Below, piece by piece: positions 50,438-60,031 of a DNA stretch of 64,000 nt. The first letter of the stretch is position 1. Each line of letters opens with the position of its first letter. The notes beneath the pieces were generated by a model. The model did not search any database and had not been told where the DNA came from. It saw only the letters and a list, made by a program, of their open reading frames with translations. This DNA is from Euzebya tangerina (GTDB taxonomy: Bacteria > Actinomycetota > Nitriliruptoria > Euzebyales > Euzebyaceae): assembly GCF_003074135.1 (NCBI RefSeq), contig NZ_PPDK01000001.1:806001-870000 (forward strand). Reading direction: 5' to 3'. The position numbers and the translations under genes are program-made.

Positions 50438-51976
50438 TCAGTCCGAGCGGGCCACCCGGTTTCGTCCGGCGTGCTTGGCGCGGTAGCAGGCAGCATCTGC
50501 GCTGCGCATCACCTGATCGGGTGTCGCACCGGGCGTGATCCGGGCAAGGCCCGCGCTCATGGACACCGCGACGTGGCGGTCGTCCCAGGTGAACCCGTGC
50601 GCAGCGATCCAGACGCGAAGCCGGTTGATGACGTCTTCACCCTGCGACATGCCGCAGTTCCTCAGGATGATCACGAACTCGTCGCCGCCGATGCGGGCGA
50701 CCAGATCCCCCGAGGTCGTGTTGGCGCGGAGCTGACCAGCCAACTCCACCAGCAGCGCGTCCCCGGCCGCGTGGCCGAGGGTGTCGTTGACCTGCTTGAA
50801 GTGGTCGAGGTCCACGTAGCACAGGACGGCGTCCTCGCCGGTCGCTGTTATCTCCTCCACCGTTTGCGCCAGAACGCGGTCGAACTCGGCGCGGTTGGCC
50901 AACGACGTCAGGCCATCGTGCCTGGCGCGGTGCTCGAGCTCTGCCGTGGCTCGGACCCGATCAAGCGTCGCGCCCATCTGACGGGCCAACATCCCCAGCA
51001 CCTGCTCGTCCTCAGCACTGAAGGCCTGGAACGGCCTCGCGCCAAGGACCAGGAGGGCTGTGATCGCGCCGCCCAGGGTCAGTGGGACGTTCAGCGTCGA
51101 GCGGATCCCGTGTGCGGCAAGCGCTCGTGCGTCGGGCCTGTTGCAGGTGAGGAGGTCGGTGATGTGGACCACCTCAGCCGCCTCCATGATCTCCATCGAG
51201 CCGCTGCCTGCCAGTGGAAAGACGCCGACGGGGTCGTCTTCGAGGCCGTGGGTGGTGATGAGGCGGCTGGTCAGCGTCGTTCCGTCGGGCGCGATCGTGC
51301 CGAGGAACATTCGATCGAAGGTGAGGAGGTCGGGTCCGGAACGGCCGACGATCGCAAACACCTCGTCCTCGGTCGTCGCCGCAGCCAGTTCCTGACTGGT
51401 GCTGTTCAGACGCTCCAAGCGGTAGGCGTAGCGACGCGCGGCGGTCTGCGACCGCTCCAGACGCGTCTCCAGCCGTCGGCGGACGACCCAACCGGTGACG
51501 AGGTAGGTCACGTGCTGGGCAAGCTCCTCATCGGCCTCGCTGAACCCGACCTCGGAACCGGTCATCAGCCGTACTGCGCAGACGAGTTCCTCGCCGATCA
51601 TGAACGGGATCAGCATCATGTGCCGCATGCCGGCCTCGTCCAGCAGGGGGTAGGCGTCTCCGCTGGCGGAGGGGGTGATCTCGGACCGGACCAGGCTCCC
51701 GTGCGCCATCAGGCTCCGCATTGGCAGGTTCGCCGACGGCAACACGATGATCTCGTCCAGTCCAGGTGCCCCCGAACCCCCGATTCTCGTGAACCGAACC
51801 TCGTCGCCATCGTTGATGGTGCGCATGTTGTCCACGCGGTCGGCCCCGGTCTGATCGGCGATGAAGGCCCCCGTGGCCGCCAGTACCTCCTTGAAGGTCG
51901 TCGCGCCGCTGATGGCGATGACGAGCCGACCGAGATCACCACGGCTTCGTGGTCCGGCGGCTGGAGGGGCGCACAT
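50438..51976 (-). CDS. GAF-GAF-GGDEF diguanylate cyclase
   Basis: A 512-residue cytosolic protein from ATG 51976. Two GAF-like sensory domains (about 25-160 and 190-340), then a GGDEF domain (about 345-510): ARHDGLTSLANRAEFDRVL, CYVDLDHFKQVNDTLGHAAGDALL and the active-site loop ARIGGDEFVIIL (intact GGDEF). It should make cyclic di-GMP in response to an unknown cytosolic ligand. The longer frame upstream is Arg/Pro-rich and lacks homology. Confidence 0.9.
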   Translation of the reverse strand: MCAPPAAGPRSRGDLGRLVIAISGATTFKEVLAATGAFIADQTGADRVDNMRTINDGDEVRFTRIGGSGAPGLDEIIVLPSANLPMRSLMAHGSLVRSEITPSASGDAYPLLDEAGMRHMMLIPFMIGEELVCAVRLMTGSEVGFSEADEELAQHVTYLVTGWVVRRRLETRLERSQTAARRYAYRLERLNSTSQELAAATTEDEVFAIVGRSGPDLLTFDRMFLGTIAPDGTTLTSRLITTHGLEDDPVGVFPLAGSGSMEIMEAAEVVHITDLLTCNRPDARALAAHGIRSTLNVPLTLGGAITALLVLGARPFQAFSAEDEQVLGMLARQMGATLDRVRATAELEHRARHDGLTSLANRAEFDRVLAQTVEEITATGEDAVLCYVDLDHFKQVNDTLGHAAGDALLVELAGQLRANTTSGDLVARIGGDEFVIILRNCGMSQGEDVINRLRVWIAAHGFTWDDRHVAVSMSAGLARITPGATPDQVMRSADAACYRAKHAGRNRVARSD

Positions 51977-52140
51977 GCCCGTCACCTGACGCCACCTCGA
52001 CGAGTCGCGAAGGTGTGGCCGCCAGTTCCAGGCAGCGCGAGGTGGTTCTCGAGGACTGCAATCACTACGTGTAGTTCGACACTCCGCACGGTGACTTGAG
52101 CGGAATTGGTGGTGACGTGCGGTGTACGGTCCGCCCCGCC

Positions 52141-53349
52141 ATGAGCTCACCTGATGCACGACCGCCGGCGACCGGGCCACTCCACGGCGTTCGTGTGCTC
52201 GACTTCGGGCGCTACATCGCCGGGCCGTTCTGCGCTGCCCTGCTCGGGGATGTCGGGGCGGAGGTCATCCGGATCGAGCGGATCGATGGGGGTGCCGATC
52301 GCGGGATCACACCGCTCGGGCCCGACGACGGCGACGCCGGTGCGATGTTCGTCCAGATCGCTCGCAACAAGCGGGGCATGACCCTCAACCCGATGAAGCC
52401 CCGGGGGCGCACGATAACCGGGCAGCTCATCGCCACCGCCGATGTGGTGGTCGCCAACCTGCCACAGATGGCACTGCAGGCCATGGGGCTGGATGCGGCC
52501 TCGGTCCACGCCATCAACCCCGAGGTGGTGCTGGCCACCACCGACACGTTCGGCCCGGGCGCGTGGTCGGACCGTCTCGGCTTCGACGGGCTCGGCCAGG
52601 TGATGTCAGGGGCCGCGCACCTCTCGGGGCCGCCGGACGTCCCAGCCAAGACCTACGCCCTGTGGGTCGACCACCTGACGGGCGCGCTGAGTGCCTTCGG
52701 CGTCGTCACGGCGCTGCTCGACCGCCTCTCCACCGGGCGCGGGGAACACGTCCAGACCGCGCTGCTGCACTCGGCGCTCACGGTCATGTCGGGGAGCCTC
52801 GCCGAGCAGGCCATCCACCAGCCCAATCGTGTCGGAACGCACAATCGGTCCCAGACGGCCGGCCCGGCGGACATCGTGCAGACCTCGGATGGCTGGATCA
52901 TCATCCAGTGTGTCGGGGACCGGTTGTTCGATCGGCTGGCGGGTGTGGTCGGCCATCCTGAGTGGAGCACGGACCCTCGCTTCGGCTCAGACCTGGCTCG
53001 GGGTGAGCATCGCGACGAGCTGATCCCGATGATCCAGGCGTGGTGCCGGCCGCAGACCACCGACGCCGTGCTGGAGCAGTTCCGCGAGGCCGGCGTTCCC
53101 AGTGGGCCGGTCCTGAGCCCGCAGCAGGCTCTGGACCACGAACACGTGCGGTCGAGCCCCATGATCGAGCCTGGCCGGTACGGCCACATCACCGGGATCC
53201 CCCTCGTCACCGCTCCGGTGCGCTTCGGCACCCAGGAACCGATCGCCGGCCCCGCGCCGACACTCGGTGCAGACACCGACGCGCTGCTCACCGAGTTGGG
53301 TTACTCGGCGAGTGCCATCGCGGAGCTTCGACGGGACCGGGTGGTGTGA
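52141..53349 (+). CDS. Type III (CaiB/BaiF family) CoA-transferase
   Basis: A 402-residue enzyme. VRVLDFGRYIAGPFCAALLGDVGAEVIRIE is the family N-terminus, LNPMKPRGRTITGQLIATADVVVANL the CoA-binding region, and the catalytic Asp is in YALWVDHLTGALSAFG. LSPQQALDHEHVRSSPMIE is typical of the C-terminal part. It transfers CoA between carboxylic acids; the substrate cannot be told. ATG 52141 is preferred over GTG/ATG options upstream with no homology. Confidence 0.92.
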   Translation: MSSPDARPPATGPLHGVRVLDFGRYIAGPFCAALLGDVGAEVIRIERIDGGADRGITPLGPDDGDAGAMFVQIARNKRGMTLNPMKPRGRTITGQLIATADVVVANLPQMALQAMGLDAASVHAINPEVVLATTDTFGPGAWSDRLGFDGLGQVMSGAAHLSGPPDVPAKTYALWVDHLTGALSAFGVVTALLDRLSTGRGEHVQTALLHSALTVMSGSLAEQAIHQPNRVGTHNRSQTAGPADIVQTSDGWIIIQCVGDRLFDRLAGVVGHPEWSTDPRFGSDLARGEHRDELIPMIQAWCRPQTTDAVLEQFREAGVPSGPVLSPQQALDHEHVRSSPMIEPGRYGHITGIPLVTAPVRFGTQEPIAGPAPTLGADTDALLTELGYSASAIAELRRDRVV

Positions 53350-53356
53350 CGCGCAT

Positions 53357-53381
53357 CCGGTCAGCTCGGCAGCCTGACCGG
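53357..53381 (+). terminator. Hairpin downstream of the CoA-transferase
   Basis: CCGGTCAG and CTGACCGG, perfect 8-bp arms around a 9-base loop, starting 8 bases after the stop. It is followed by GCAAAATG rather than a T tract. Confidence 0.5.
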
Positions 53382-53442
53382 GCAAAATGCGATTCGCAGG
53401 GGGGTCGACCGGTTAGGTTCGGCTCGTGGATGTGATGTCACG

Positions 53443-54195
53443 ATGACTCTTGAGTCAGACGGGCCCTCCGAGGCGGGACTCGGCAACCGCGAAGCCACGG
53501 TCGCAGCGGAGTGGACCGACGCCCCGGTGTCGGTCAGCGACGTCACGGTGGGAGGTCGAACCTGGCGGCGGCTCCTCGTCAAGACCCCATGGATCCACTC
53601 CGGTGACGACCTCGAGACGATCCTCCGAGTCAGCTTGCTCCCACACGCCGAGCCGAATGACCTGATCGTGCTCAGCGAGAAGGCCACCACCATCGCACTG
53701 GGGGCCGTGGTCCCCATCGACACGGTGACCGTCGGACCACTCGCGCGGCGGATGGCCCGCATGGTGCGGCCGCGCGGGGTCTCCAAAGGGCTCAGCATCC
53801 CGGAGAAGATGCAGTACGTGATCGACGAGATCGGTCGGCCTCGCGCCGTCCTGGCCCTGATCGCGGCCGGATTGACCCGACCACTGGGCATCCGGGGCGC
53901 CTTCTACCTGGTGGCCGGCCGCCGGGCACGCGCGATGGATGGTGGTCGACCGCCGTTCGAGCATCTGCTGCTGCCACCACTCACCCCGCAGCAGTCACAC
54001 GCCGAGGCCTCGGCCCTTCGTCGGGTGCTCGGCTACGACGTCGCGATCTCTGACATGAATGACCGCGGCGGGTCGATACGGGCCGTCTCGGGAGGACCGA
54101 TCCCACCGCGCCTTCTGCGTCGGATCCTGGCAGACAACCCGATGGGGCAACGCGACGCGCGGACTCCGATCGGCCTGGTCCGTCAGATGCGCTGA
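53443..54195 (+). CDS. F420-0:L-glutamate ligase-like (CofE-fold) protein
   Basis: A 250-residue protein with a CofE-like pattern: VKTPWIHSGDDLETILR, NDLIVLSEKATTIALGAVVPI, and VSKGLSIPEKMQYVIDEIGRPRAVLALIAAG. In CofE/FbiB such segments bind F420-0 and nucleotide. Here the rest diverges (for example FEHLLLPPLTPQQSHAEASALRRVLGYDVAISDMNDRGG), so a different gamma-glutamyl ligase substrate is possible. It stands between the CoA-transferase and convergent murJ. Assignment is moderate. Confidence 0.6.
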   Translation: MTLESDGPSEAGLGNREATVAAEWTDAPVSVSDVTVGGRTWRRLLVKTPWIHSGDDLETILRVSLLPHAEPNDLIVLSEKATTIALGAVVPIDTVTVGPLARRMARMVRPRGVSKGLSIPEKMQYVIDEIGRPRAVLALIAAGLTRPLGIRGAFYLVAGRRARAMDGGRPPFEHLLLPPLTPQQSHAEASALRRVLGYDVAISDMNDRGGSIRAVSGGPIPPRLLRRILADNPMGQRDARTPIGLVRQMR

Positions 54196-54202
54196 GCCGC
54201 TC

Positions 54203-55741
54203 TCACCGGTCAGACACGCGATCCAGCGAGCCCAGCAGCGGGAGGTCTCGCAGGAGTGAGGGACGCCCCACCAGCAAGACGGCGATGTGCACTGCGGTGA
54301 CGACGGCGACAGCGGCGAGCAGGCTGATCAAGCTCGGGACCACCCCCTCCAGCGCCCGGGCAGTCAGCGCCCCGAGCATCGCCGAGAGGGCGGCTGAGGC
54401 AGCCAGCGCCGCGGCAGCCGCAGTCACCACCGACCGCACGCCACGGGCGACACCGGTCGCGTGCACCGCCACGGCCGCCGACACACCCTGCGACAGCGAC
54501 GTGGCGGCAGCCAGCCCGGCGACACCAACCGTTGGGCCCAGCGTGATGTCGCCCACGACGTTGGTGACGCCACCCACCGCCGCCACGATCAACGGGCGAC
54601 GCCGGTCCTTGGCCGCGTACAGCCCCCGCAGCGCGAGGTCCCGGATGCCGCTGACGAGCAGTCCGGGAGCGAACGCGATGATCGCAAGGGCGGTCAGACG
54701 TGCGTCCTCCGCGTCGAATGCCCCCCGACCGAACACAACGGTGGCGAGCTCCTGGGACTGGATCATCAGCACCACCACGACGGGCGTGAGGATGACCGAC
54801 AGGGCACGAATGGCTTGTCGGAGCAGTCGCGACGCCTGCTCGGGGTCACCCGTTGCCAGCGACGCGCTCATGGAGGGGAACACCACCGTCACCAGGGCTT
54901 GCGTCAGCAGACCCTGCGGGAGCGAGACCAACCGATGGCCGAAGCCCAGAGCTGAGATGGCGCCGGCCTGCAGCGTCGAGCCGACGACCCGGTCCACCAC
55001 GTTGTTGATGTTGGAGATGACGTGGCTGGTCACGACCGTGGGGACCAAACCACCCGTCGCGCGGACCCCGACGGATCGGATCGCCCAACCGGGGCGGATC
55101 CGTGAGCCGGTGCCGATCAGGCCGGTCAGGGCCAGCGCCAGTCGGGCCAGCGACCCGACGACGAAGCCGATCGCGAGCGCGTCGATGCCGAACTCGACGC
55201 CGAACAGCAGCGCCGCCCCGATCATCACGATGTTGAAGGGGAGTCCCTCGAGGGCTGGCCAGGCGAACCGGCGGTGGGCGTGGAGCAGGGCCGACACGAG
55301 GTTGGTGGCTGCGACGACGGTGACGGCCAGCAGGACGATGCGCGCGAGCCGAGCAGCCAGGTCAGCCTGTGCGCCCTCGAATCCCGGGGCCAGGACGGCG
55401 ATGACGGCGGGGGCGCCGAACCACAGGATGACCGTGGCCGGGATCAGCAACCCGATGACGAGGGTGGCGATGGTGTTGAACGTGCGGATCGCCCGGTCGG
55501 GGCGGCCGTCGGCAAGGTCGCCGGAGATGCTCGGGAGCATGCTCGTCACGACGGCGGTCGACAACAACGCGATGAGGACGTTGGGGACGCTCTGGGCGAC
55601 GAGGTAGGCGTCGACCTCCGCGGAGGCGCCGAAGACGGCGGCGATGGCGGTCTCCCTCGCGAACCCGAGGAGCTTGCTGACCACGGTCGCGACCGTCACG
55701 AGGACGGCGGCGCCCATCAGGCCTGAAGACCCGCGGATCAC
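54203..55741 (-). CDS. murJ: MurJ/MviN-family lipid II flippase
   Basis: A 512-residue protein with about 14 helices. The N-terminal LMGAAVLVTVATVVSKLLGFARETAIAAVFGASAEVDAYLVAQSVPNVL is the MurJ signature, and VFPSMSASLATGDPEQASRLLRQAIRAL the conserved middle. MurJ flips the peptidoglycan precursor lipid II. It lacks the kinase-like C-terminal extension of mycobacterial MviN and could be a paralogue devoted to another polyprenyl-linked sugar. GTG 55741 or ATG 55717 are the start options. Confidence 0.87.
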   Translation of the reverse strand: MIRGSSGLMGAAVLVTVATVVSKLLGFARETAIAAVFGASAEVDAYLVAQSVPNVLIALLSTAVVTSMLPSISGDLADGRPDRAIRTFNTIATLVIGLLIPATVILWFGAPAVIAVLAPGFEGAQADLAARLARIVLLAVTVVAATNLVSALLHAHRRFAWPALEGLPFNIVMIGAALLFGVEFGIDALAIGFVVGSLARLALALTGLIGTGSRIRPGWAIRSVGVRATGGLVPTVVTSHVISNINNVVDRVVGSTLQAGAISALGFGHRLVSLPQGLLTQALVTVVFPSMSASLATGDPEQASRLLRQAIRALSVILTPVVVVLMIQSQELATVVFGRGAFDAEDARLTALAIIAFAPGLLVSGIRDLALRGLYAAKDRRRPLIVAAVGGVTNVVGDITLGPTVGVAGLAAATSLSQGVSAAVAVHATGVARGVRSVVTAAAAALAASAALSAMLGALTARALEGVVPSLISLLAAVAVVTAVHIAVLLVGRPSLLRDLPLLGSLDRVSDR

Positions 55742-55929
55742 GAGCCCGCGTCCGTCATGTCGACGCCTCCGCCGGGTCGGGGCCGATCATCTGCCTGCCC
55801 AAGCTGGTGGGTGGCCTTCCCCTCCCTGGCGGGCGGTACCTCCACCCACCGGGATCGACCCCCAACCGGACCATCCCTCGTGTACCGGCCAGGCCGAAAC
55901 CGGGCGGGCGCGATGGGATCGAGCTCCGG

Positions 55930-58122
55930 CTACTCCGCCGGCTCCAGCTCGGGCTCTGCCTCCTCCACCGACCCGCCGTCGTCCGGAGCGTCCGGCAGGA
56001 ACGTCTGCGCCAGGACCTGCGCGACGTCGAGCACCTGGACCTCGCCCTCCGACAGCACCCCGTCGGAGACCCGGTCGTTGGCGCCGTCTTCCAGCATGTT
56101 CTTGCAGAACGGACACGCGACGGCCACGACGTCCTGCGGTGGTTCACCCGCGACCGGCGGGGCGTCGCGCAGTGTCGTGATGGCCTCGTCGACGCGGTTG
56201 AGGTTCACCCGTTCGCCGACCTCCTCCATGAAGAACTTCGCGCCGCCGGCACCGCAACAGAAGCTCTGGTTGCGGGACCGGCCCATCTCGACGGTCTCGA
56301 CCCCGTCGACGGAGGACAGCAGGGAGCGCGGCTCCTCGTAGATCTCGTTGTGCCGGCCGAGGTAGCACGGGTCGTGGAACGTCACGCGCTGGCCGTCGCC
56401 CGACCGCTGGGGGGAGAGCTTCCCGTCGACGATCAGCTGGGCCAGGATCTCGGAGTGGTGGATGACCTCGAAGTGGCCGCCGAAATCGGGGTACTCGTTC
56501 TTGAGCGTGTTCAGGCAGTGCGGGCACGCGGTGATGATCTTCGTGACACCCGCGTCGTTCAGCGTCTCGATGTTCATCTGCGCCATCATCTGGAACAGGT
56601 ACTCCATCCCGAGGCGGCGAGCCGGGTCGCCCGTGCAGGCCTCCCCCTGACCCAGGACGGCGAACGACACGCCGGCGGCCTGCAGCAGCTGGGCCGTTGA
56701 CACGGTGGTCTTCTTCGACCGGTCTTCGAACGCTCCGGCGCAACCGACCCAGAACAGGTACTCCACCTCGGCCATGCTCTCGACGTCCTCACCCAGGACC
56801 GGGATCTCCATGCCCTGGGCCCACTCCAGCCGCTTGGTGCCTCCGGCTCCCCAGGGGTCACCGGAGTTCTCGATGTTCCGCAGCATCGCGCCGGCCTCTT
56901 GTGGGAAGGCCGACTCCATCTGCGCCTGGTAGCGGCGCAGGTCGACGATGTGGTCGACGTGCTCGATGTCGACGGGGCACTCCTCCACGCACGCTCCACA
57001 GGTGGTGCAGGACCAGAGCACGTCGAAGTCGATGACGGCGTTGTCCTGGCCGGGCTCGTCACCCACCAGCATCATCCCGAGGACGTCGACGTCTTCGTGG
57101 GCGTCTCGTCCGCCGTCCAGCAGGTACGGACCGGCCTCGAAGAGGTGATCCCGCAGGTCCATGATCAGCAACTTGGGCGAGAGCGGCTTGGCGGTGTTCC
57201 ACGCCGGGCACTGCGACTGGCAACGGCCGCACTCGGTGCACGAGTAGAAGTCCAGGAACCGTGAGAAGCCGAACTGCTCGATCTGGCCCACACCGAGGAC
57301 GGTGTCCTCGTCCATGTTCTCGATGTCGATCAGCTCACCCTCCAGTGCACCCAGCGCTTTCGGGGTCCGGCTGAAGGCGACCTGTGGCACGATCGCCAAG
57401 ACGTGGAGGTGCTTGGAGTACAGCGTGAAGACCAGGAACCCCCCGAAGGAGGCGATGTGGGCGAGCAGGGCGACGACGCCGATGACCTCGAGCGTCTCGA
57501 GCGGGATGCCCTCCATCTGCTGGCCGAACCAGCGGCTGACGAACGCGCCGTCGGAGTAGGGGAGGAGGCCCTCCTCGAACCGGACGCCGCGGAGGATCAG
57601 CACGGAGTAGACGAGGAAGAACTCGAAGAAGAGGGTGTACCAGCCCTCATCCAGGTTCGAGCCCGAGAACCGGGATGAGCGGCCCTCCCGTCGTGGGGCC
57701 TGGGTCAGTCGGATGATCGCGAAGCCCACGATCGACACCAGCACGAGGAGCGCCACGAAGTCCTGCAGGAAGCCGAGCAGCTCCGTCCACCAGTTCCCCG
57801 GCCCGAAGAAGGGGATGTGGAAGTCCTTGTCGAAGACCTCGCCGAGCGCTTCCAGCGTCAAGGTCTGATGGATGATGAAGGCGTAGAAGATGAACGCGTG
57901 GAGGACCCCGGGGACGGTCCACTTGAGCAGCTTCTGCTGGCCGAGGACGTGCTGGAGCTGCCAGCGGATGGTGTTGAGGGCGGTGCCCTTCATCCGGTCG
58001 GGCATCGGCTGGGCGATCCTGACCAGGTCGATCAGGTACTTCGCCCGCCGGGCGGCGATCGCGAAGGCCGCGCCGAACAGCACCAGGCCACCGACGATGC
58101 GGATGAGGTCGAGGGTCTCCAT
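55930..58122 (-). CDS. Membrane-bound [4Fe-4S] heterodisulfide-reductase-like oxidoreductase
   Basis: A 730-residue fusion. Residues 1-265 form a NarI-like membrane domain with about five to six helices. A two-cluster ferredoxin domain follows (about 280-400: SCTECGRCQSQCP and SCTTCGACVEECP). The C-terminal half has two CCG (cysteine-rich) domains as in HdrB/GlpC/LutA: FWVGCAGAFEDRS, GDPARRLG, HDPCYLGRHNEIYEEPR and NQSFCCGAGGAKFF. Such proteins pass electrons from a dehydrogenase to quinone or disulfide. Actinobacteria carry similar single-gene fusions. No partner dehydrogenase is adjacent. Confidence 0.88.
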   Translation of the reverse strand: METLDLIRIVGGLVLFGAAFAIAARRAKYLIDLVRIAQPMPDRMKGTALNTIRWQLQHVLGQQKLLKWTVPGVLHAFIFYAFIIHQTLTLEALGEVFDKDFHIPFFGPGNWWTELLGFLQDFVALLVLVSIVGFAIIRLTQAPRREGRSSRFSGSNLDEGWYTLFFEFFLVYSVLILRGVRFEEGLLPYSDGAFVSRWFGQQMEGIPLETLEVIGVVALLAHIASFGGFLVFTLYSKHLHVLAIVPQVAFSRTPKALGALEGELIDIENMDEDTVLGVGQIEQFGFSRFLDFYSCTECGRCQSQCPAWNTAKPLSPKLLIMDLRDHLFEAGPYLLDGGRDAHEDVDVLGMMLVGDEPGQDNAVIDFDVLWSCTTCGACVEECPVDIEHVDHIVDLRRYQAQMESAFPQEAGAMLRNIENSGDPWGAGGTKRLEWAQGMEIPVLGEDVESMAEVEYLFWVGCAGAFEDRSKKTTVSTAQLLQAAGVSFAVLGQGEACTGDPARRLGMEYLFQMMAQMNIETLNDAGVTKIITACPHCLNTLKNEYPDFGGHFEVIHHSEILAQLIVDGKLSPQRSGDGQRVTFHDPCYLGRHNEIYEEPRSLLSSVDGVETVEMGRSRNQSFCCGAGGAKFFMEEVGERVNLNRVDEAITTLRDAPPVAGEPPQDVVAVACPFCKNMLEDGANDRVSDGVLSEGEVQVLDVAQVLAQTFLPDAPDDGGSVEEAEPELEPAE

Positions 58123-58250
58123 ACCGGCGGATGGTAACGGAGCCGGGCGCGGCCGACGAAGTTCGGTGTTCCCGGGATTGGGTCACATGTTGCAGGAACC
58201 CGCCACGACGCGGGCTTCGTGCACCATGTCACACCATGGCCGCGCCCGGA

Positions 58251-59051
58251 TCAGGCCCGGTTCGTCTGCCCGCGCCACAGGAGGTAGGCCAGGCCCGTGG
58301 CCACCAGCGCCACGACCAGCAGGATGCTGGAGGCGGCCGCCACGTCCGGGCGCACGGCATGCCGCACCTGCGGCCACACCACGGTGGGAAGGGTCCGGAC
58401 GTTGCCGCCGGCCAGGAACAGGCTCATGACCAGCTCGTTCAGGCTGGCGACGAAGGCCAGGATGGCGCCGACGACCAGGGCCGGGCCGAGCAGTGGGAGG
58501 GTGACCTCCCACGTTGCTCGGGCCGCGCCCGCGCCCAGAGACCGTGCCGCCTCCAGCAGACCCGGGTCCAGTCGGTCGTGAGCGGCCTTCAGCACGAGCA
58601 TCGCCAACGGGAGTCCCCAGAGGCTGTGAGCCGCCACGATGGACAGCAGCGACCCGCGGATGCCGAGCGCTTCGAAGGCGACCAGGCTCTGCATGCCGAG
58701 GATCACCGTCGGCACGGTTGCCGGGATGACGATCGCACCGGTCAACCAGCGCAGCCGGGGCGTGCGGCTGAGGCCGATGACGAGCGGCAGCGCCAACGTC
58801 AAGCTGACGGCCGCCACCAGCACACCGACGACAGCCGAGTTGACCAACCCCTGCCGGTACAGCGGATCGGTCAGGACGATGCCGTACCAGTCCAGCGTCA
58901 GCCCTGTCTCGATCGTGGGCAGGCCGATGGAACGACCGGGGAAGAACGAGACCAGCAGGCTGATGACGAACGGCGTCACCAGGAAGGCCACGACCGTCGC
59001 GGCGAACAGGTGGAATCCGCTGCGCCGCAGGAATCCCAGGGCGACGCTCAC
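58251..59051 (-). CDS. ABC transporter permease (PotC-like)
   Basis: A 266-residue permease with six membrane helices from GTG 59051 (overlaps the other permease by 4 bases). The inner-membrane coupling loop EAARSLGAGAARATWEVTLPLLGPAL is the EAA motif. It resembles the PotC type of the spermidine/putrescine, iron and thiamine importer families. Last of a three-gene operon. Confidence 0.88.
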   Translation of the reverse strand: MSVALGFLRRSGFHLFAATVVAFLVTPFVISLLVSFFPGRSIGLPTIETGLTLDWYGIVLTDPLYRQGLVNSAVVGVLVAAVSLTLALPLVIGLSRTPRLRWLTGAIVIPATVPTVILGMQSLVAFEALGIRGSLLSIVAAHSLWGLPLAMLVLKAAHDRLDPGLLEAARSLGAGAARATWEVTLPLLGPALVVGAILAFVASLNELVMSLFLAGGNVRTLPTVVWPQVRHAVRPDVAAASSILLVVALVATGLAYLLWRGQTNRA

Positions 59052-60031
59052 GCCGAGGCACCCCCGCGCGGCTCCGCCGAGCGCCGTTGGATGGCGCGGA
59101 GGACGAGGTTGGCGCCCCCCAGTGCCAGCCCGAACGCCCCGACGGAGAGGATCGCCCACCCGGCAGCGTCGACCCACTGCAGACGCTCCAGCGCCCGGAG
59201 GTAGACCTCGACCGCGACGGTGTAGTAGGGCGGGTTGCCGAGCACGAGCGGACCGACGAAGGCGCCGACCGCCCAGACCGCGCTGATGATGGCGGCACCG
59301 ACCACCGCTGGCCACGCCGGCCGGATGACCGTCTCGAGGTAGGCCCTGACCGGTCCAGCGCCCAGCGACCGTGCCGCGTCGAAGTGGCGGCTGTCGGAGG
59401 CCTCGAAGGCGGCGAGCAACAACAGGACCGGGTATGGGAGGACGACCAGGACCTCGGTGAAGACCACGGCGAAGAGGTTCCCGAAGAGCCGGAGAGGTTG
59501 ATCCACGATCCCAAGCCCGAGGAGGACGTCGTTGATGACCCCGCCCGAGCCGAGGGTGAGCAGGACCCCGTACAGCAGCACCAGCAGGTTGACCAGCTTG
59601 GGCAGGGCAACAGCGGAGATGAGTGCGGCCTTCACCCAGCCCCGGCGGGTGTGGATGTAGGCGGCGAACGGGACCGCGACGGCCATGCACACGCCCGTGA
59701 TGATGATGCCGGTGCGGACCGTCACGCCCATCACGCTGCGGAAGAGCCGCTCGCCGGCCACGTCGAGCAGGTTGGCGGGCCGGAAGACGGAGAGGTCGAA
59801 GAAGGTGCCGGTGCCAGCAGGCGGGTCGCCTGCCACAGCCACCCGTCCGACACCGATGAAGGGGAGGACGAACACGACCAGGAAGAACAGCACAGCAGGG
59901 AGGGCGAGCCAGGCTGGCCGGCCGGCCCAGCTCCGGCGGGCGCCGGCGGCCGGGGACGATGCAGTGGTCATGGGCTCAGCCGCAGCCGCCCGGCGTCCGG
60001 CATCCACGAGGGGTGTTCTGGAGGAGGTCAC
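59048..60031 (-). CDS. ABC transporter permease (PotB-like)
   Basis: A 327-residue permease: a variable N-terminus, a first helix (WLALPAVLFFLVVFVLPFIGV) and five further helices, with an EAA loop in DAARSLGAGPVRAYLETVIRPAWPAVV. It overlaps the ATPase gene and the second permease by 4 bases each. ATG-like start could be either GTG 60031 or the internal MTTASSP (about residue 21). Confidence 0.88.
   Translation of the reverse strand: MTSSRTPLVDAGRRAAAAEPMTTASSPAAGARRSWAGRPAWLALPAVLFFLVVFVLPFIGVGRVAVAGDPPAGTGTFFDLSVFRPANLLDVAGERLFRSVMGVTVRTGIIITGVCMAVAVPFAAYIHTRRGWVKAALISAVALPKLVNLLVLLYGVLLTLGSGGVINDVLLGLGIVDQPLRLFGNLFAVVFTEVLVVLPYPVLLLLAAFEASDSRHFDAARSLGAGPVRAYLETVIRPAWPAVVGAAIISAVWAVGAFVGPLVLGNPPYYTVAVEVYLRALERLQWVDAAGWAILSVGAFGLALGGANLVLRAIQRRSAEPRGGASA

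Noticed and set aside
50471-52099. 542-residue open frame opposite the GAF-GGDEF gene
   Set aside because: Antisense shadow; the minus strand carries the intact GGDEF loop.
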